A stretch of 64,000 nucleotides of DNA from an uncultured Blautia sp. (GCA_937900135.1 CALCDJ010000080.1:1-64000); one strand, 5' to 3'. Numbered from the stretch's first letter, positions 32,139-41,238 are shown. Numbers and translations: made by a program. Notes: a model not told the origin generated them from the letters alone.

Positions 32139-34360
32139 AAACAGGAATGATTATAGCAGAACGCTATGAGATCTTAGGTAAAATAGGAACCGGCGGCATG
32201 GCTGATGTGTATAAGGCAAAGGATCATAAGCTGAACCGCTTTGTAGCAGTGAAGGTGCTTAAACCTGAATTTCGGGAGGATACCATGTTCATCCGTAAAT
32301 TCAGAAGCGAGGCGCAGGCGGCGGCCGGACTGACACACCCCAACATCGTCAATGTTTTTGATGTGGGCGATGACGAGGGCGTATACTATATTGTCATGGA
32401 GCTGATCGAGGGAATTACCCTGAAGGAATATATTTCCAAAAAGGGCAAATTGTCCATTAAGGAAGCAACCAGCATTGCCATTCAGGTATCCATGGGTCTG
32501 GAGGCGGCGCACAGCCACGGGATTGTTCACCGTGATGTGAAGCCTCAGAATATCATTATCTCCACAGATGGAAAGGTAAAGGTAACAGATTTTGGAATTG
32601 CCAGAGCGGCATCCTCCAATACCATCAGCTCCAATGTGATGGGATCTGTTCATTACAGCTCTCCGGAACAGGTGCGTGGAGGCTACAGCGATGAAAAAAG
32701 CGATATCTATTCCCTGGGTATCACTTTGTATGAAATGGTGACAGGCAGAGTACCCTTTGACGGGGATACCACAGTGGCCATTGCAATCAAGCATCTTCAG
32801 GAAGAAATGGTGCCCCCAAGCATTTATGCGGAAGACCTTCCGTACAGTCTGGAACAGATTATCTTTAAATGTACCCAGAAAAGTGTGGATCGCCGGTACA
32901 GCCGGATGGAGGATGTGATTGCAGATTTGAAGCATTCTCTGATTGATCCCCAAGGGGATTTTGTAAAACTGGCAACCGTAGACAACGAAGCCAAAACTGT
33001 AGTCATTTCGGACAAGGAACTGGGGGAAATCAAGCATTCTCCCAAGCAGAGCGCGAAGCCGGCTGCAAGACCTGAGGTGGAGGAACTGGAGGAAGAGGTT
33101 TACGACACCGATTATGACGATACAGATGAGGAAGAATATTCCCGCAGAAAAACAAAGCAGAAACCACGCCGCAAGGAAAGAAAACGGAGAAATACCGGAC
33201 GCATAATTACAATTGTGGCGCTTCTCACCGGTGCAGTATTATTAATTCTTCTGATCTTCTTTATTGGAAACAAGGTGGGACTTTTTGGAGGAGACGGCAA
33301 GGATGAACAGCAGATCGTTTCCCAGAAAGAGGAATCCGATGAAAAAATGGTAGAAATGCCGGATATCCGGGGAAAGACTGAGGATGAGGCAAAGGAAATC
33401 ACATCTGCCATGAAGATTGGCAGTCAGATGATGGGAGAGGAAGTTTCTGACCAGGAAAAAGGAAAGATTTCTTCTCAGGATATTGCTCCTGGAACCATGG
33501 TAAAGGAATATACCACACTGAAATACTGGATCAGTAAAGGAACCCAGGAAGTGACCATACCAGATACAGACGGACAGACTGCCATAGAGGCAGAGCAGAC
33601 CTTAGAGGATATGGGACTGACTGTGGATGTACAGAAGATTTACAGTGAACTGGATGAGGACGGATATCCTCTTGTAAATCCAGGCTATGCATACTATACC
33701 ACTCCGGAAGCAGGAGTAACTGCAAAATCCGGAGATACTGTAACATTATACGTGAGCCGTGGCGTAGACTATGGCGACAGCGTAGAGGTTCCCAGCGTTG
33801 TGGGCATGTCAGAGGATGAAGGTGTGACCACACTTGGAAAATGGATTGATATTAATGTAGAATATGAAAAAAATCCGGAAATCACAGTGGGAGAGATTAT
33901 TTCCCAGACACCGGAAGCATATTCCTATGCAAATCCTGATGAATCCATTACACTGGTGGTAAGCTCAGGAGACCAGGAACCGTCTGCAATGAAAGAAGAG
34001 GAAACACCGGCAGCAGAGTCCAAGAGTCCGGCCGTGGCACAGGAAACGCAGCCAGATGCAGAGGCATTGGCACAGCAGCAGGCAGCGGCAGCCAACGGAG
34101 AGGTTTGGAAATGTACACAGAGACTGAACAATCCGCCTGGATATCAGAATGGCTTGATTCGTCTGGAGCTGGTACAGGATGTAAACGGAGAACCTCAGGC
34201 AAGTACCATTGTAGATGAAGCGCAGATCACCTTCCCCTATCAGTTGGATGTAACTGGCGCGCCAGGTGTGTCAGAAGGTACCATCTATCTGTATGAACAG
34301 ATCAATGGCAATTACCAGAAACTTGGTGATTATGCAGTTACCTTTGAGAAGGCAGAGTGA
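32132..34360 (+). CDS. prkC: PASTA-domain Ser/Thr protein kinase
   Basis: 742 residues. Cytoplasmic Hanks kinase (about 10-270): glycine loop GTGGMADVYKA, VAVKVLK, catalytic HRDVKPQN, DFG, and SVHYSSPEQ. An acidic then very basic juxtamembrane segment follows, one membrane helix (about 355-376), and three extracellular PASTA units (about 405-475, 476-550, 555-620) that bind muropeptide or lipid II. After a PASTA-distal Ala/Gln-rich linker comes a roughly 95-residue beta-type C-terminal domain (GEVWKCTQRLNNPPGYQNG) not found in model PrkC/Stk1. It should sense wall state and phosphorylate division and translation proteins. Confidence 0.95.
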   Translation: MLKTGMIIAERYEILGKIGTGGMADVYKAKDHKLNRFVAVKVLKPEFREDTMFIRKFRSEAQAAAGLTHPNIVNVFDVGDDEGVYYIVMELIEGITLKEYISKKGKLSIKEATSIAIQVSMGLEAAHSHGIVHRDVKPQNIIISTDGKVKVTDFGIARAASSNTISSNVMGSVHYSSPEQVRGGYSDEKSDIYSLGITLYEMVTGRVPFDGDTTVAIAIKHLQEEMVPPSIYAEDLPYSLEQIIFKCTQKSVDRRYSRMEDVIADLKHSLIDPQGDFVKLATVDNEAKTVVISDKELGEIKHSPKQSAKPAARPEVEELEEEVYDTDYDDTDEEEYSRRKTKQKPRRKERKRRNTGRIITIVALLTGAVLLILLIFFIGNKVGLFGGDGKDEQQIVSQKEESDEKMVEMPDIRGKTEDEAKEITSAMKIGSQMMGEEVSDQEKGKISSQDIAPGTMVKEYTTLKYWISKGTQEVTIPDTDGQTAIEAEQTLEDMGLTVDVQKIYSELDEDGYPLVNPGYAYYTTPEAGVTAKSGDTVTLYVSRGVDYGDSVEVPSVVGMSEDEGVTTLGKWIDINVEYEKNPEITVGEIISQTPEAYSYANPDESITLVVSSGDQEPSAMKEEETPAAESKSPAVAQETQPDAEALAQQQAAAANGEVWKCTQRLNNPPGYQNGLIRLELVQDVNGEPQASTIVDEAQITFPYQLDVTGAPGVSEGTIYLYEQINGNYQKLGDYAVTFEKAE

Positions 34361-34363
34361 TCC

Positions 34364-35242
34364 ATGCAGGGAAAAATAATCAAAGGCATTGCCGGCTTCT
34401 ATTATGTACATGCAGAAGACGGAGCCATATATGAATGTAAGGCAAAAGGGATTTTTCGTAAAGATAACAAAAAACCGCTGGTGGGAGACAATGTGGAAAT
34501 TCAGATCCTGGATGAACAGGAGAAGGAAGGAAGCATTACAGAAATTCTTCCAAGAAAGAATGAACTGATTCGTCCTGCAGTGGCCAATGTGGATCAGGCA
34601 TTTGTGTTGTTTGCAATGGAAGATCCCAAGCCAAACTTCATGCTTCTGGATCGGTTTCTGATCATGATGGAGCGCGAACATATTCCAACAGTAATCTGTT
34701 TCAACAAAAAAGACCTGGCTTCTCAGGAGGATATGGAATTTTTGTACGAAACGTATCAGAACTGTGGATACCGGGTGCTTCTTTCCAGCGCCAGAGAAAA
34801 AGAAGGCCTGGAAGAAATCCGGGAAATATTAAAAGGAAAGACAACGGTAGTGGCAGGGCCGTCAGGGGTAGGAAAGTCTTCCCTGACCAACTGTCTTCAG
34901 GAAGAGGTGGAAATGGAAACCGGCGAGATCAGCAAAAAGCTGAAACGAGGCCGCCATACCACCAGACATTCTCAGGTGATCCCTGTGGGAGAACAAACCT
35001 ATCTGATGGATACACCGGGATTTTCTTCCCTCTATCTTACCGACATGGAAGAGCAGGAACTGAAGGATTACTTTCCGGAGTTCCTAAAATATGAAGGAAA
35101 ATGCCGATTTCAGGGCTGCCGGCACATTCATGAGCCAGGCTGTGAAGTGAAAGAGGCATTAGAACGACATGAAATCAGCAGCCTCAGGTATGAAGATTAT
35201 CTGGGACTGTACCAGGAATTAAAAGAGAAAAGGAGATACTAG
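34364..35242 (+). CDS. rsgA: Ribosome small-subunit-dependent GTPase RsgA
   Basis: 292 residues. 30S-assembly GTPase with naturally permuted motifs: G4 FNKKD precedes G1 GPSGVGKSS, followed by G3 DTPG. OB-fold at the N-terminus and a C-terminal zinc knuckle C-x5-C-x-H-x5-C (CRFQGCRHIHEPGC). Starts 3 bp after the kinase stop; kinase, phosphatase and rsgA are linked in many Firmicutes, and RsgA is a known target of PASTA kinases there. Confidence 0.95.
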   Translation: MQGKIIKGIAGFYYVHAEDGAIYECKAKGIFRKDNKKPLVGDNVEIQILDEQEKEGSITEILPRKNELIRPAVANVDQAFVLFAMEDPKPNFMLLDRFLIMMEREHIPTVICFNKKDLASQEDMEFLYETYQNCGYRVLLSSAREKEGLEEIREILKGKTTVVAGPSGVGKSSLTNCLQEEVEMETGEISKKLKRGRHTTRHSQVIPVGEQTYLMDTPGFSSLYLTDMEEQELKDYFPEFLKYEGKCRFQGCRHIHEPGCEVKEALERHEISSLRYEDYLGLYQELKEKRRY

Positions 35243-35246
35243 AATT

Positions 35247-35918
35247 ATGTATCAATTGTGCCCTTCTATTTTATCGGCAGATTTTAACCGCTTGGGCGAA
35301 CAACTTCAAATATTGGAAAAGGCAGGAGTTAAGTGGCTGCATATTGATGTAATGGATGGAGATTTTGTGCCCAGCATCTCTTTCGGAATGCCGGTGATCC
35401 GGTCCATCCGTAAGGAATCAAATATGTTTTTTGATGTGCATCTGATGGTGTCAGCGCCAGAACGTTACATCCAGGATTTTGTGGATTGCGGTGCAGATTC
35501 CATTACGGTTCATGCAGAGGCCAGCGAAGATCTGGAACGCTGCATTGAACTGATCCGTGATGCAGGGGTGCAGGTGGGAGTTTCCATTAAACCGGCGACA
35601 CCGGTAAATGACATCAGCCATCTTCTGGAAGATGTGGATATGGTGCTGATTATGACTGTACAGCCTGGATTTGGAGGTCAGAAATATATGGAAGACTGTA
35701 CCGAAAAAATTCAGGAGCTTCGCGAACTGATCCAGAAAGAAAACCTGGAGGTAAACATTCAGGTGGATGGAGGTATCAACGACGATACTCTGGAAACAGT
35801 GATGAAAGCAGGCGCCAACTTGATGGTGGCAGGTTCCTATGTATTTCGTGGAGATCTGGAAGACAATGTACGTCAGATCACAAAGCGGATTGAGGAAATC
35901 AGCGAGGCTATTGAATAA
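35247..35918 (+). CDS. rpe: Ribulose-phosphate 3-epimerase
   Basis: 223 residues, TIM barrel. Interconverts ribulose-5-P and xylulose-5-P. Seen: SILSADFNRLGEQ, HIDVMDGDFVPS, DVHLMV, MTVQPGFGGQKY, VDGGI. GGAGAT upstream. Normal length, four bases behind rsgA, the usual rsgA-rpe-thiN order. Confidence 0.96.
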   Translation: MYQLCPSILSADFNRLGEQLQILEKAGVKWLHIDVMDGDFVPSISFGMPVIRSIRKESNMFFDVHLMVSAPERYIQDFVDCGADSITVHAEASEDLERCIELIRDAGVQVGVSIKPATPVNDISHLLEDVDMVLIMTVQPGFGGQKYMEDCTEKIQELRELIQKENLEVNIQVDGGINDDTLETVMKAGANLMVAGSYVFRGDLEDNVRQITKRIEEISEAIE

Positions 35919-35948
35919 AGTTTGCACAAAAAGATCAGTGAGGAATAT

Positions 35949-36620
35949 ATGATCGATACAGTGATTGTAAGCGGGGGCAGGATTCAAAACGAGTTTGCCC
36001 TCGATTTTTTTAGAAAAAGAATAGAGCAGGGAGGCCGGGAAGGTCTTTTTCTCATAGCGGCAGATAAAGGTCTGGAATTTTTTATGGAAAACCAACTTGT
36101 ACCGGATCTTGTGGTGGGAGATTTTGACAGCCTTTCAGAAAAAGGTCAGGCTTTTCTCCAACAGCATCAACGACTGGAAATTTTGCGCCTGAAACCGGAA
36201 AAGGATGATTCAGACACACAATCGGCAGTGAAGCTGGCAGTAGAAAAAGGCGCAGAGGATATTCTGATCCTGGGAGGAACCGGAGGACGTATGGATCATA
36301 CCATGGCTAATCTGGGGCTTCTTTCCCTTGGAGAGGAAATGGGGGTACATATAGCTCTTGCAGATGCCTGGAATTATATGACTCTTATTAAAAGCGGGAC
36401 AATCCTTCACAGAGACCGGCAGTTTGGAAAATATGTTTCTTTCTTTCCAGTGGGAGGACCGGTGCCAGGCGTGGTTCTTCAGGGATTTAAGTATCCTCTG
36501 GACGGTCATTACCTGACAGCGGCAGACAGTGGGCTTACGGTGAGCAATGAAATTGTGGAAGAGGAAGCCGTGGTGACATATGAAACAGGCAGTCTTATGA
36601 TGATTATGTCCAGGGATTAA
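35949..36620 (+). CDS. thiN: Thiamine pyrophosphokinase
   Basis: 223 residues from ATG 35949 behind GTGAGGA; an upstream TTG at 35922 would add nine residues and has no site. Transfers pyrophosphate from ATP to thiamine. Family marks: AADKGLEFFMENQLVPDLVVGDFDSL, PEKDDSDTQSAVKLA, GGTGGRMDHTMANL. Last gene of the priA-to-thiN operon. An AT-rich hairpin closes it. Confidence 0.92.
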   Translation: MIDTVIVSGGRIQNEFALDFFRKRIEQGGREGLFLIAADKGLEFFMENQLVPDLVVGDFDSLSEKGQAFLQQHQRLEILRLKPEKDDSDTQSAVKLAVEKGAEDILILGGTGGRMDHTMANLGLLSLGEEMGVHIALADAWNYMTLIKSGTILHRDRQFGKYVSFFPVGGPVPGVVLQGFKYPLDGHYLTAADSGLTVSNEIVEEEAVVTYETGSLMMIMSRD

Positions 36621-36621
36621 G

Positions 36622-36646
36622 AAATAAAAAGAACTTTTATTTTTTA
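36622..36646. terminator. AT-rich bidirectional terminator thiN/sortase
   Basis: AAATAAAA and TTTTATTT around a short GAAC-containing loop, with T's beyond. It overlaps the sortase stop codon. Weak stem, so moderate confidence. Confidence 0.55.
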
Positions 36647-37284
36647 CAGCGGACCACAACACGCTTTTGACCGCCAAGGGTACAGGTAAACAGTGTCAAA
36701 TCCCAGTCTCCGGCTTCCATTTCCTCGACAGCGGTTCCTTCTAGTTCTTCTACCCTGGAAACGGTATAAGAAAAGCGTTGTTCATTCATATCGGTAAAGG
36801 TAATTTCATCCCCGATTTGCATGGTTTTCAGTCCACCGAAATGTCGCTGGTAGTTGTGCGCTGCAATAATCAGGTTATCCACATAAGCAGAACCCTGATA
36901 ACGACAGGGGGCTTGTCTGAGGTTGCTCTTGCTGATCTGGTCAATGACCGGAAGGGAAAGTCCCAAAGACGGAAGCTCCAACACCCCTACGTAGGGAATT
37001 CCATCCACGTCTACCGCAGGCATTTCCTCCACGATGGGAGTAGGCGTTACGGTGGGAATCGCCGACGGCGAAGCTGTCTCCTGAGAAGGCTTTGCTTTTT
37101 GGGTGGGCTCTGCTTTTGGGGAGAGCTTGGGAGCCGGGGACAGGTCAGCAATCTTTTGCAGCGCCTGTTCTGCTGATTGCGCTGCCAGATCTGCTTCCCG
37201 TTTGTTGTAGATTAAAAAACAAAGGGCTGCTGCGATCAGCAGCAGCCCTAATAAAATACATCGTTTACGAAGAGTGTTTGTCAT
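36637..37284 (-). CDS. Sortase for the neighbouring adhesin
   Basis: 215 residues. N-terminal membrane anchor (CILLGLLLIAAALCFLIY), a Pro/Ala/Lys linker (about 50-90), and a sortase catalytic domain with His in IIAAHNY, Cys in TLFTCTLGG and Arg eight residues later in KRVVVR. Closest in look to class D-type sortases, but I would not insist on class. It should cleave the LPQTG signal of the large protein whose gene ends 20 bp inside this one. The start codon lies within the adhesin's terminal His codons, so translation is coupled. Confidence 0.88.
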   Translation of the reverse strand: MTNTLRKRCILLGLLLIAAALCFLIYNKREADLAAQSAEQALQKIADLSPAPKLSPKAEPTQKAKPSQETASPSAIPTVTPTPIVEEMPAVDVDGIPYVGVLELPSLGLSLPVIDQISKSNLRQAPCRYQGSAYVDNLIIAAHNYQRHFGGLKTMQIGDEITFTDMNEQRFSYTVSRVEELEGTAVEEMEAGDWDLTLFTCTLGGQKRVVVRCKK

Positions 37285-40200
37285 GATGATGTTTCTTTCC
37301 TAAAAGTCCCAGAAGGATCAGCAGAACTCCTGCACCAAGCAAAATTACGACTGGCCACCAGAGCTGTCCGGTCTGTGGAAGACGGGAACTCTCTGAATAT
37401 CCCGGGTTGTCAGAGTTACCTGAATGATTGGGCTCATTGGGTTCCTGTGGCTCATTAGGGGGATTTGGTTTGTCTGGTTTGTCTGGCTTGTCCGGTTTGT
37501 CTGGCTTGTCCGGTTTGTCCGGCTTGTCCGGTTTGTCTGGCTTGTCCGGTTTGTCTGGCTTGTCCGGTTTGTCCGGTTTGTCTGGTTTGTCCGGTTTGTC
37601 CGGTTTATCTGGCTTGTCCGGTTTCTCCGGAGTGGACGGGGTATCATCGTTGGTGATGGTAACAACCGTTCCGTTTTTTTCAGAGGTGGAGGTAAATCCT
37701 TCCGGCACCTGGAGTTCTTTAGCGTCCCAGGAAGCGTTGCTATCCAGATTACTCCAGGTATGTTCCCAATGATTTTGTTCGTTCAGTTCCACCTTTTCAT
37801 ACTCTGTGCCATTCCGCATCAGGACAGCAGTAACAGAGTCTGTAGGTTTACCGCCGTTATCCAGCTTCCAGACTTTTTTTACAGTCATCTGGGTGTAACT
37901 GGGCTGTACGCCACCGCCGCCGCTGCTGTCCTTGTGATTTTCAAACAGAACCGGAATGGTTTTGTCAACTTGGATCGTTCCGGTATCATCGGTACTTGTC
38001 ACTGTATATCCGTCATTGTCGCTCTCGGTCACAGTATAGGCAACCTCGTCAGGCAAGCCATAAGCAGTTTTGCGTTCTCCATGCTTCAAGGTGAAAGAAG
38101 CAATGCCATCTTTAAATTCCATTTCGCCATAGGTGCCATTAATCTGGTTGCTATTTAGTGTAACAGTGAAGGAAAATGCTTTATTGAGATCTCCGTCCGT
38201 GCCGGAAACAGTTTTGGACACTTGGAGATTACCAGTTGGAGGTTTTGGGGTTTCTCCCTTGTAGTTTTCTACAAAAACTAGTTTATCCTCGTCCAGTAAG
38301 AGATCTTCCGCTTTTGGTCCCTTATTATAGGTGGTATCGTAGCCGTCCTGATCCGTTTCTGTTACCGTATATTTGCTCTGATAGGGCAAATCCTTAATGG
38401 TAATCTGCTGTCCATGAGAAAGCTGAATCTGCGCTTTCCCATCAGTAAACTTCAATGTACCATTTTCTGGCTTAGTTGCTTCATTTTCATGTCCCGGATA
38501 AATGGAGCCGATATACGCAAATTCGCTGTTTACCGGTTTTCCATCCTTGTCTTTCAGTTCAATGGTAAAAGAGAACTTCTTCGTCTGATCTCCAGCAGAA
38601 CCGGTAACGACTTTTGCAATGGTCAAATCCGGCAGCCGTGTATTGGTAAAAGTAACTGCCTGAATATCGCTGATCGGCACACCATCCTCAGAATTAATGC
38701 TGTCCACCTGATAGCCTTGGGAATTCAGTTCCTCGATAACATAATGTGCTCCACCGGGAAGGTTGCGAGCAGTTTTTGTTTCACCGGCTTTTAGGCTGAA
38801 GGTAGCAACACCGTTGTGGAATTCCATATCGCCATACAAACCGTTTACTCTCTGATGGTCCGGCAGCTTCATTTCAAATTGGAACTCCGTTGGACAGTTT
38901 TGTTCTCCAACGACGGTTTTTGTGATCGATACATCGCCAACTGGAGCAGAAGCGATTGTAAAAGGAATTGTGAGAGTTTCCTTGTGAATCACTGCGCCAA
39001 TCATATGCTGAAATTTCTTGCTCTCAAATACAATATCCGAAGACGGGGAATACTGTTTAAATTCTTGCAGCCAAATGAATTCAGCCTCAATTAAAAAAGA
39101 TTCTTCTACGGTCGGCTGGTGGTCGCTGACCAATTCGTATTCCTCATTTCCATATACATAGGTCAGATTATCGCAGAGCGGAGTCATACCTTTCGGAAGT
39201 TTCAAACGATATAGTCCCCGGTACGCATCTGGCTCAATCAAACGGAGAGGACTGCTGTGCCACATACCGTCCTTTGGATTATACTTAAATGTCAAATCAC
39301 CAGTCAATTTAATTTCATCACTACTTGGTTTGTAATCCAGCAGACCGCCACGCTCAGAATAGGTATACAGAACCTTTGCCAACTCAGAATATAATTCATT
39401 AATATCATTGTCTGGAATATTGTATTCATGCAATAAATGCCAGACTGCATTCTGCGTCGCATTATATGCCTCTTCCTCCGTGACAAAATACGAAGCACCA
39501 TAAAAGGTCTGAAAAGCTTCCAAAGGCGTCTGATTATTGCAATTTGTGATGCTGAATGCCGCCCTATAAAATGGCATCGAATCAATATCATCATAAGTCA
39601 AACCATTCGAAGTTGTTCCGTGGTTAATACTAAGCTTAATTACCTCACCTGTAAATTTTCTAAGATATTCCAAATGCTCTTTATTTTGACCGCTCCAATC
39701 TGCATAGGTAAAATCATGATGACCTAAAAACGGATATGCGGTCTGCAATACAGGCGGTACAATCAGCATCTTATTAAATTCTGCTTCTGTCGGCGCATAC
39801 TCAGAGGAATTTGCAACAATTTTGTACAGATGTTCTCCATTGTACGGATAACCTGCATAGAGCAGCTTAGAGAGGCGGCGCATACACTCGTTATAATCTT
39901 TTTGTGATTCAAAATCATCAGGCGTTAAATATCCTTCAGTATATCCTGGGACTTGTGTATCTCCCATATCTTCTGTATGATGCGGCCAATGCAGCTTATT
40001 GTTCATACAAAATAATGTAAGTTTTTTATCGGGATAGTCCGGATCATAGATGTAATGAATACCATTTTCAAACAGAATCTGGGTTCCAGATGCAGGCAGG
40101 ATGTTTACAGTAATCTGTGGAAGCGGTACGTCTGCTTCCACCTCATAGCCTTCTGGAAGTTTTGCTGTGAGGGTGTAGAAGGTTGGATCTACAGCTTCAG

Positions 40201-40855
40201 CGCTCAGCAGGGAATCCTGCGGCCAGGTGACGTTTTTAATCGTGATTGGTTTGTTTTCTGAGTCAAAAGCAGTCAGCGTGTCAGGAAGAGTCAATGCAGC
40301 CTGTGGATTGTCAGCGGGAACGCTCTGGGTGGCAATTTCTTCCGCTAAGTCTTCAAATCCGGTAATGAGGATGTTGTCCGTCCTGACTCCTGCACAGTTT
40401 GTGATATCCTGCTTACAGACAGGACAGTCTGGATTCGGTTGGCCTTCCGTACATGGTTCGGTGCAAATGCATTCTGGAGCAGGGACGTCATCGGTGATGT
40501 CCGGCGTTGTTTCTCCAGTGTTGTCGGGGGACTCTGAAGGAATCACTTCCGCGGCATAGGGACAATCTAAGATCTTCTGGATACAGCCGCTTTCTTCGCT
40601 GCATACATGGGTGCATTGTGTCGGCTCCCTATCCGGATCGGATGGGGATGCAGCATCCGAAAAGGCTTCCTCTGTGGGATAGCATTCTTCGGTGTGAGTG
40701 TGGATACAGTGTTCTTCGATTCGATAGCACGAATCCGTGTGTTGATGTGTAATGGCAGATTCCGTATCCGAAGCATCTGCCATAACATTTCTTCCAGGGA
40801 ATCCTCCTGCCAGAAGGCAAATCGTGAGAAGAAATGCCAGCCATCGTTTGTTCAT
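37265..40855 (-). CDS. Large LPQTG thioester (TQXA) adhesin with Cna-type stalk
   Basis: 1196 residues, wall-anchored. Signal peptide (LAFLLTICLLAGGFPG); Cys-rich HTDSCY/HTEECY segment (about 37-145); a TQXA thioester domain (about 255-520) with Cys in TLFCMNN and Gln in NATQNAVW, able to form a Cys-Gln thioester for covalent binding to host targets; three DUF5979-like beta domains starting VSITKTVVG, LTIAKVVTG and LQVSKTVSG; a Cna-B domain (MTVKKVWKLDNGGKP); about 17 KPD tripeptide repeats; LPQTG, membrane helix and KKHHHDKH tail. GGAGG precedes the ATG. The thioester region is more AT-rich than the rest, suggesting module shuffling or transfer. Confidence 0.9.
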   Translation of the reverse strand: MNKRWLAFLLTICLLAGGFPGRNVMADASDTESAITHQHTDSCYRIEEHCIHTHTEECYPTEEAFSDAASPSDPDREPTQCTHVCSEESGCIQKILDCPYAAEVIPSESPDNTGETTPDITDDVPAPECICTEPCTEGQPNPDCPVCKQDITNCAGVRTDNILITGFEDLAEEIATQSVPADNPQAALTLPDTLTAFDSENKPITIKNVTWPQDSLLSAEAVDPTFYTLTAKLPEGYEVEADVPLPQITVNILPASGTQILFENGIHYIYDPDYPDKKLTLFCMNNKLHWPHHTEDMGDTQVPGYTEGYLTPDDFESQKDYNECMRRLSKLLYAGYPYNGEHLYKIVANSSEYAPTEAEFNKMLIVPPVLQTAYPFLGHHDFTYADWSGQNKEHLEYLRKFTGEVIKLSINHGTTSNGLTYDDIDSMPFYRAAFSITNCNNQTPLEAFQTFYGASYFVTEEEAYNATQNAVWHLLHEYNIPDNDINELYSELAKVLYTYSERGGLLDYKPSSDEIKLTGDLTFKYNPKDGMWHSSPLRLIEPDAYRGLYRLKLPKGMTPLCDNLTYVYGNEEYELVSDHQPTVEESFLIEAEFIWLQEFKQYSPSSDIVFESKKFQHMIGAVIHKETLTIPFTIASAPVGDVSITKTVVGEQNCPTEFQFEMKLPDHQRVNGLYGDMEFHNGVATFSLKAGETKTARNLPGGAHYVIEELNSQGYQVDSINSEDGVPISDIQAVTFTNTRLPDLTIAKVVTGSAGDQTKKFSFTIELKDKDGKPVNSEFAYIGSIYPGHENEATKPENGTLKFTDGKAQIQLSHGQQITIKDLPYQSKYTVTETDQDGYDTTYNKGPKAEDLLLDEDKLVFVENYKGETPKPPTGNLQVSKTVSGTDGDLNKAFSFTVTLNSNQINGTYGEMEFKDGIASFTLKHGERKTAYGLPDEVAYTVTESDNDGYTVTSTDDTGTIQVDKTIPVLFENHKDSSGGGGVQPSYTQMTVKKVWKLDNGGKPTDSVTAVLMRNGTEYEKVELNEQNHWEHTWSNLDSNASWDAKELQVPEGFTSTSEKNGTVVTITNDDTPSTPEKPDKPDKPDKPDKPDKPDKPDKPDKPDKPDKPDKPDKPDKPDKPDKPDKPDKPNPPNEPQEPNEPNHSGNSDNPGYSESSRLPQTGQLWWPVVILLGAGVLLILLGLLGKKHHHDKHSS
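37468..37627 (-). repeat. Nine-bp tandem repeats coding for the (KPD)n stalk
   Basis: About 17 copies of a 9-bp unit (TTGTCTGGT / TTGTCCGGC variants on the plus strand) giving Lys-Pro-Asp on the minus strand, a wall-spanning spacer. Alternating T/C variants form an imperfect 18-bp higher-order period. Slippage here would change stalk length in frame. Confidence 0.92.
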
Positions 40856-40997
40856 GGCGCGCCTCCTTATTCTTTATGTATGTTGGTGTGTATTGTATGA
40901 GATGATACTATGCGATCCAGACTATGGAACGTCTTGTTTTGCACAGTTTATTTTCCGAAAAAATTTCTGATCAAAAGAATCAGAATTACCTGGAATT

Positions 40998-41026
40998 ATT
41001 TTACCGCGGTGGGGGATTAAAATCAA
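40998..41026 (-). promoter_or_regulatory. Promoter of the adhesin-sortase operon
   Basis: Minus strand TTGATT (complement of 41021-41026), 17 bp, TAAAAT (complement of 40998-41003), about 145 bp before the ATG. Together with the repeats further upstream this fills the 383-bp gap to ychF, which has no gene. Confidence 0.5.
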
Positions 41027-41044
41027 GCAAAAATCAAGTACAAA

Positions 41045-41088
41045 TTTAGTCCATATTAGGTTCGTATTTCGTTCATATTTCGTTCATA
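41045..41088. repeat. Four 11-bp tandem repeats upstream of the adhesin promoter
   Basis: TTTAGTCCATA, TTAGGTTCGTA, TTTCGTTCATA, TTTCGTTCATA in direct succession, one helical turn apart, 19-62 bp upstream of the adhesin -35 box. The two right-hand copies are identical. The CGTTCAT core resembles LytTR-type regulator half-sites. Candidate activator binding array. Confidence 0.6.
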
Positions 41089-41105
41089 TATGCTCAGAAT
41101 ACAGG

Positions 41106-41150
41106 AATGTGGGAATAACGCACACGGGTGTGCGCCAAAAATGTGGGAAT
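41106..41150. repeat. 11-bp direct repeats flanking a short hairpin
   Basis: AATGTGGGAAT occurs at 41106-41116 and 41140-41150; between them CGCACAC-GG-GTGTGCG (41119-41134). It lies just upstream of the ychF -35 box and may be a regulator site or the scar of a lost element. Confidence 0.5.
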
Positions 41151-41153
41151 CTA

Positions 41154-41182
41154 TTGAAAAAATAACGTTTTTATGGTAAAGT
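41154..41182 (+). promoter_or_regulatory. Promoter of ychF
   Basis: TTGAAA, 17 bp, TAAAGT, about 57 bp before the ATG. Confidence 0.5.
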
Positions 41183-41238
41183 AAAGTGTCGTAATGGATT
41201 CCCCAAAAACTATTGAAAATAAAGGAGATTTGATATAT

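Noticed and set aside
37468..37627. Possible CRISPR or other repeat array
   Set aside because: Units are 9 bp, directly contiguous and without spacers; they code for Lys-Pro-Asp in frame.
37424..38158. Long plus-strand open frames full of LSG or VCLACP repeats
   Set aside because: They are the antisense of the (KPD)n stalk; the 9-bp repeat keeps several frames open. No ribosome site, and the minus-strand gene is clearly real.
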